The translations under genes were made by a program, and so were the position numbers. Below are positions 6,459 through 8,516 of a stretch of DNA of 8,516 nt, one piece after another. How positions within the stretch are numbered: position 1 is the first letter of the stretch; each line of letters opens with the position of its first letter. Under the pieces are notes generated by a model. The model was not told the origin of the DNA and did no database searches. It was given only the letters and a program-made list of their open reading frames with translations. Source of the stretch: Dehalococcoidia bacterium (GTDB taxonomy: Bacteria > Chloroflexota > Dehalococcoidia > Lucifugimonadales > JAGWBF01). The stretch covers positions 1 through 8,516 of the forward strand of contig JAGWBG010000043.1 in assembly GCA_021296015.1 (NCBI GenBank), written 5' to 3'.

Positions 6459-7835
6459 TTACACGTTCACGTATTCTATGGGGAACATCTCCAGGGGGTT
6501 GTCCGGCTCCACCGTGTGCAGCATGTTGAACTGGTACACAGGCCCAACGGGTATGTCTGAAGGAGAGTAGGGGAAGGTGATGCATCCCTCGTCGCACAGC
6601 TTCCCATTATAGTGCCCGTTCTTGGCTGCCTGCCGGGCGATGCCCACGATTTCGTTGGCCATGTCCTGGGTGGGGGCGACAGCTTCGATAATCACCCCCA
6701 ACTCATGGGTGCTTAGCTCCTTCACGGGCTCCCGGCTGCCCATGACCGAGTCCTTGCCCATTACGCGGTAGACCATCTTGTAATCATCCTGGCTTATCCC
6801 CAACCCATCAACTCGCTGGCGGACAATCTCACTCACCGAGTCTATGTACTCGTCTATGCAGCCCACCAGCACAGGGTCCCGAGTGGTGGAAACACAGATG
6901 GAGCGGTATCCAACGAACTCCACGCCTTCCAGTCGTACGGTGTACTTGTCCGAGGGCACAAATTTTGCCCCGGTAACCTTCACCGTCCTGTCGTCCACGG
7001 CCTCAAACTGAAGCTGGCTCAGGTCGAGGACGCCCGAAGGCTCGGTGTGATAGAGGGGCGTCTCGTTCTCATGGAGGATGAAAGTCCCGATGCTCAGGGG
7101 GGTGCACTGAAGGCCGGGGTGGGGAGCCTCCACCAGTATGTGGTCCTCACGCACGGACACTATCAGGCCCTCGCTGCCATATTTCTGGCGGGGCACCGTG
7201 CAGGCCGCGCCGCACTCCAGCAGCTTGCCCGCCATCCAGCCCAGGGCAGGGTCGAACTCCTCTTTTATGGGCATGGAAGCGAAGATGGCCGAATCGTCGG
7301 AGCGGCCCGCCAGAATGACTTGCGCGCCCTGGCCCAGGGCCTCGATGTAAGGCTCCACACCCATCATTCCCACTATGCTGGTGCTCTTGTTCAGGTTCTC
7401 CTTCGTGAGGGGAGACATGGGCCACAGGGGGCTTACCTTGCCCTGCTCCAGCTTTTCAGCCACGTATTCCACGCTCTGCTCGGAGTGAATCAGGGCCACC
7501 TTGAAATGCAGGTCGTTCTCCCTGGCAATCTCCTCCACAATCTCCCGCATCCACTGGAGATGGGGGTCTCCTCCTGCACCACCGCTGGTCCCTATGATTA
7601 CCGGAATCTTCCGGTCGTGGCCTGCGATGAGCATATTCTTCAGGTCCCGCTTGGCCGCATCCCGGCCCACGAAAGCCTTCCCCATGCCCAGGTAGTTGGG
7701 GCCAGGGTCGGTGCTGCCTCCGTCGCAGGCGATGAGGTCGAGACCGCTCTCCGCCGCCCTCTGGAAGGACTCGTCCTTGTACCCATAGCCCAAGATGCCC
7801 GATGTCGAATATAGCCTAAGCTGCTGCTCCCCCAT
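6459..7835 (-). CDS. AtuA-like acyclic terpene utilization family protein (DUF1446)
   Basis: Cytoplasmic protein of 458 aa of the DUF1446/AtuA family, named after a gene of the Pseudomonas citronellol/geraniol degradation cluster; its reaction is not established. Family marks are ACDGGSTDPGPNYLG (36-50), GTSGGAGGDPHLQWM (82-96), AQVILAGRSDDSAIFA (171-186), LLECGAACTVPR (205-216), RLEGVEFVGYRS (301-312), and the C-terminal FPYSPSDIP and YQFNMLHTVEPDNPLEMFP segments. Gly-rich loops and conserved Asp/Cys residues suggest a ligand- or nucleotide-binding enzyme. I chose the ATG at 7835, preceded by AAGGTGG at good spacing; the in-frame extension to 8024 would run through the small RNA element. It forms a tight pair with the DUF4387 gene. 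Other atu genes (CoA carboxylase, dehydrogenases) are absent, so a terpene role is only suggested by the name. Confidence 0.9.
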   Translation of the reverse strand: MGEQQLRLYSTSGILGYGYKDESFQRAAESGLDLIACDGGSTDPGPNYLGMGKAFVGRDAAKRDLKNMLIAGHDRKIPVIIGTSGGAGGDPHLQWMREIVEEIARENDLHFKVALIHSEQSVEYVAEKLEQGKVSPLWPMSPLTKENLNKSTSIVGMMGVEPYIEALGQGAQVILAGRSDDSAIFASMPIKEEFDPALGWMAGKLLECGAACTVPRQKYGSEGLIVSVREDHILVEAPHPGLQCTPLSIGTFILHENETPLYHTEPSGVLDLSQLQFEAVDDRTVKVTGAKFVPSDKYTVRLEGVEFVGYRSICVSTTRDPVLVGCIDEYIDSVSEIVRQRVDGLGISQDDYKMVYRVMGKDSVMGSREPVKELSTHELGVIIEAVAPTQDMANEIVGIARQAAKNGHYNGKLCDEGCITFPYSPSDIPVGPVYQFNMLHTVEPDNPLEMFPIEYVNV

Positions 7836-7874
7836 TGTGTCACCACCTTCATGCACGACTTTCTTGCTTGGTTC

Positions 7875-7880
7875 AGTATA
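7875..7880 (-). promoter_or_regulatory. Possible -10 box for the AtuA-DUF4387 operon
   Basis: TATACT on the minus strand (7880-7875) would start transcription near 7868, leaving a leader of about 33 nt before the ATG at 7835. No good -35 box lies 16-18 nt upstream; that position falls near a C-rich run. The call rests on one hexamer and on the need for a promoter here, so it is weak. Confidence 0.25.
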
Positions 7881-7929
7881 CATGATATATGTGAGGCATT
7901 GGGGGGGCAAGGCACGGGGCAATTGGGTA

Positions 7930-7958
7930 TTGACAAAGCACATATGTTCAGCTATGCT
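7930..7958 (+). promoter_or_regulatory. Sigma70-like promoter facing a non-coding structured element
   Basis: A perfect TTGACA (7930-7935), a 17-nt spacer and TATGCT (7953-7958). Transcription would begin near 7965, immediately before the first of three hairpins that end in a terminator. No plus-strand protein gene lies downstream; the next gene runs the other way. This makes it the probable promoter of a small RNA. Confidence 0.55.
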
Positions 7959-7964
7959 ATTAAC

Positions 7965-8034
7965 AATTCGGGCAACCGAAGGTGGATAGCCCGTAAGGGC
8001 TAGCGTGGAAGGCGGGTTAATCACCCGCCTTTTC
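7965..8034 (+). ncRNA. Putative small structured RNA, about 70 nt
   Basis: Predicted from structure and position; I recognise no known RNA family. Three consecutive hairpins follow the promoter at 7930-7958. Hairpin 1 is TTCGG-GCAA-CCGAA (7967-7980). Hairpin 2 is TAGCCC-GTAA-GGGCTA (7987-8002). Hairpin 3 is the terminator stem (8009-8031). The first two are perfect stems capped by GNRA tetraloops, a stable class of RNA loop that often docks into other RNA or protein. The first hairpin begins within a few bases of the predicted start, so the transcript would be almost wholly structured, with single-stranded linkers at 7981-7986 and 8003-8008. There is no credible reading frame with a ribosome binding site inside. 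It lies between the AtuA gene and the DUF3800 gene, both on the other strand. It could instead be a leftover leader or a repeat element. Confidence 0.45.
8009..8033 (+). terminator. Intrinsic terminator, possibly bidirectional
   Basis: AAGGCGGGT (8009-8017) and ACCCGCCTT (8023-8031) form a perfect 9-bp, GC-rich stem with a 5-base loop, followed by TT so that four T's run through 8030-8033. The orientation with the better T tract is plus, ending the putative small RNA. It also begins about 8 bases beyond the stop codon of the minus-strand DUF3800 gene, where its A/T flanks could make it serve that gene as well. Confidence 0.7.
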
Positions 8035-8041
8035 CATTTGC

Positions 8042-8516
8042 CTATGCAAGCAGTTTTCTACCGTAACGATTATACTTAGACTTTATTGCATCAATTAGTC
8101 TAATAGTATAGGGACTAGGTCCAGGAACTATTGTCCGCCCATGTCCCAATATGGTGTCTAACTTAGAAGGCGCTGCTATGCAGTCAGCTATCTGAAGACC
8201 AGCTATATTATGATCCTTTTTCCTGAATTTAATATCCTTACTACTCAGTACCCGCTGGAATTCGGAAGCTCTGAGGTAGTATGTTCCATGGCCATGTAAA
8301 CCGGCGTAGACTCGCTGCAACTCGTTGTCTTCCTTTCCTCCTCTAGATTCAGCCATCACATCGGCTATACCGCCTTGGGATCGCAAATGTCCCAGAAGCC
8401 TCTCTAGCAGCACGGTTAAGCAATAATGATATGGATGGAGTGCAGCTGCACCATAATTGGCTAGATGGTCCAGCTTATCTATAACAACCGTGAAAATTGT
8501 CATTTCTAGTGGTTGA
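8042..8516 (-). CDS. DUF3800 family protein, 3' part only (start beyond the window)
   Basis: Partial gene: the frame is open to the right edge, with four more codons (Q, P, L, E) upstream of the ATG at 8503. That ATG has no ribosome binding site in view and corresponds to the middle of the family. The missing N terminus should carry the conserved Asp-Glu-Ser motif of DUF3800. What remains shows a beta strand with Asp (FTVVIDKL), the HPYHYCLTVLLER helix, VMAESRGGKED, a helix ending ASEFQRVL, and the typical NIAGLQIADCIAAP with a conserved Asp, then a C-terminal YNRYGRKLL. DUF3800 proteins have no settled function; an RNase H-like nuclease fold has been proposed, and they are common in accessory and mobile regions. 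Base composition here is clearly AT-richer than in all other genes of the window, which suggests acquisition by transfer. Confidence 0.85.
   Translation of the reverse strand, partial: QPLEMTIFTVVIDKLDHLANYGAAALHPYHYCLTVLLERLLGHLRSQGGIADVMAESRGGKEDNELQRVYAGLHGHGTYYLRASEFQRVLSSKDIKFRKKDHNIAGLQIADCIAAPSKLDTILGHGRTIVPGPSPYTIRLIDAIKSKYNRYGRKLLA

Noticed and set aside
6451..6597. N-terminal extension of the DUF4387 protein from 6597
   Set aside because: It would overlap the AtuA C terminus in another frame; the family start MARIRDIA with its own ribosome binding site is at 6450.
7047..7814. Plus-strand open frame of 255 codons
   Set aside because: It lies wholly antisense to the well-supported AtuA gene, has no family motifs and its composition is that expected of the complement of a GC-rich gene.
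7836..8024. N-terminal extension of the AtuA protein from an upstream ATG at 8024
   Set aside because: The extra 63 residues are unlike the family, the region holds a promoter, hairpins and a terminator, and the ATG at 7835 has a good ribosome binding site.
7965..8034. Known riboswitch classes (cyclic-di-GMP, fluoride, mini-ykkC/guanidine) for the structured element
   Set aside because: The GNRA-capped stems do not show the conserved core sequences I know for these classes, and no plus-strand gene lies downstream to be controlled.

Overview
The window is a gene-dense bacterial chromosomal segment of fairly high GC, apart from an AT-richer right end. It carries seven complete protein genes and one gene cut by the right edge. 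No rRNA, tRNA, CRISPR array, insertion sequence or phage gene is visible. No gene-free stretch exceeds about 206 bases. The gene content suggests Chloroflexota, perhaps a SAR202 or other Dehalococcoidia-like lineage: an LLM-class flavin monooxygenase, an HpaB-type monooxygenase, PrpD, an AtuA/DUF1446 protein and DUF4387. This is inferred from gene content only; no phylogenetic marker is present.

Left part (8-2681): a zinc-dependent medium-chain alcohol dehydrogenase on the minus strand and a full-length 2-methylcitrate dehydratase (prpD) on the plus strand diverge from a 199-base intergenic region. That region holds two back-to-back sigma70-like promoters. None of the other methylcitrate-cycle genes is present.

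Middle (2682-5533): a near-consensus promoter and a leader of about 107 nt precede a two-gene plus-strand operon. It encodes an LLM-class (luciferase-like, F420/FMN-type) oxidoreductase and an HpaB-family FADH2-type monooxygenase. No flavin reductase is encoded nearby. The HpaB-like protein appears to carry Phe where characterised 4-hydroxyphenylacetate hydroxylases carry the catalytic Tyr.

Right part (5540-7835, minus strand): an AtuA/DUF1446 protein and a DUF4387 protein are tightly coupled, followed by a small two-helix membrane protein with a possible PH-like fold. This last gene converges on the HpaB gene, with only 6 bases between the stop codons.

Far right (7836-8516): a 206-base intergenic region contains the least explained element of the window. 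A plus-strand promoter (TTGACA, 17 nt, TATGCT) is followed immediately by two small GNRA-capped hairpins and then an intrinsic terminator, with no coding gene between. It looks like a compact small RNA gene of about 70 nt. Beyond it lies the 3' part of a DUF3800 gene with clearly lower GC, which looks acquired.

Taken together, the enzymes (dehydrogenase, dehydratase, two flavin monooxygenases, AtuA/DUF4387) look like catabolic functions for oxidising and degrading organic acids, terpenoid-like or aromatic compounds. The sequence does not fix any substrate except, probably, that of PrpD.
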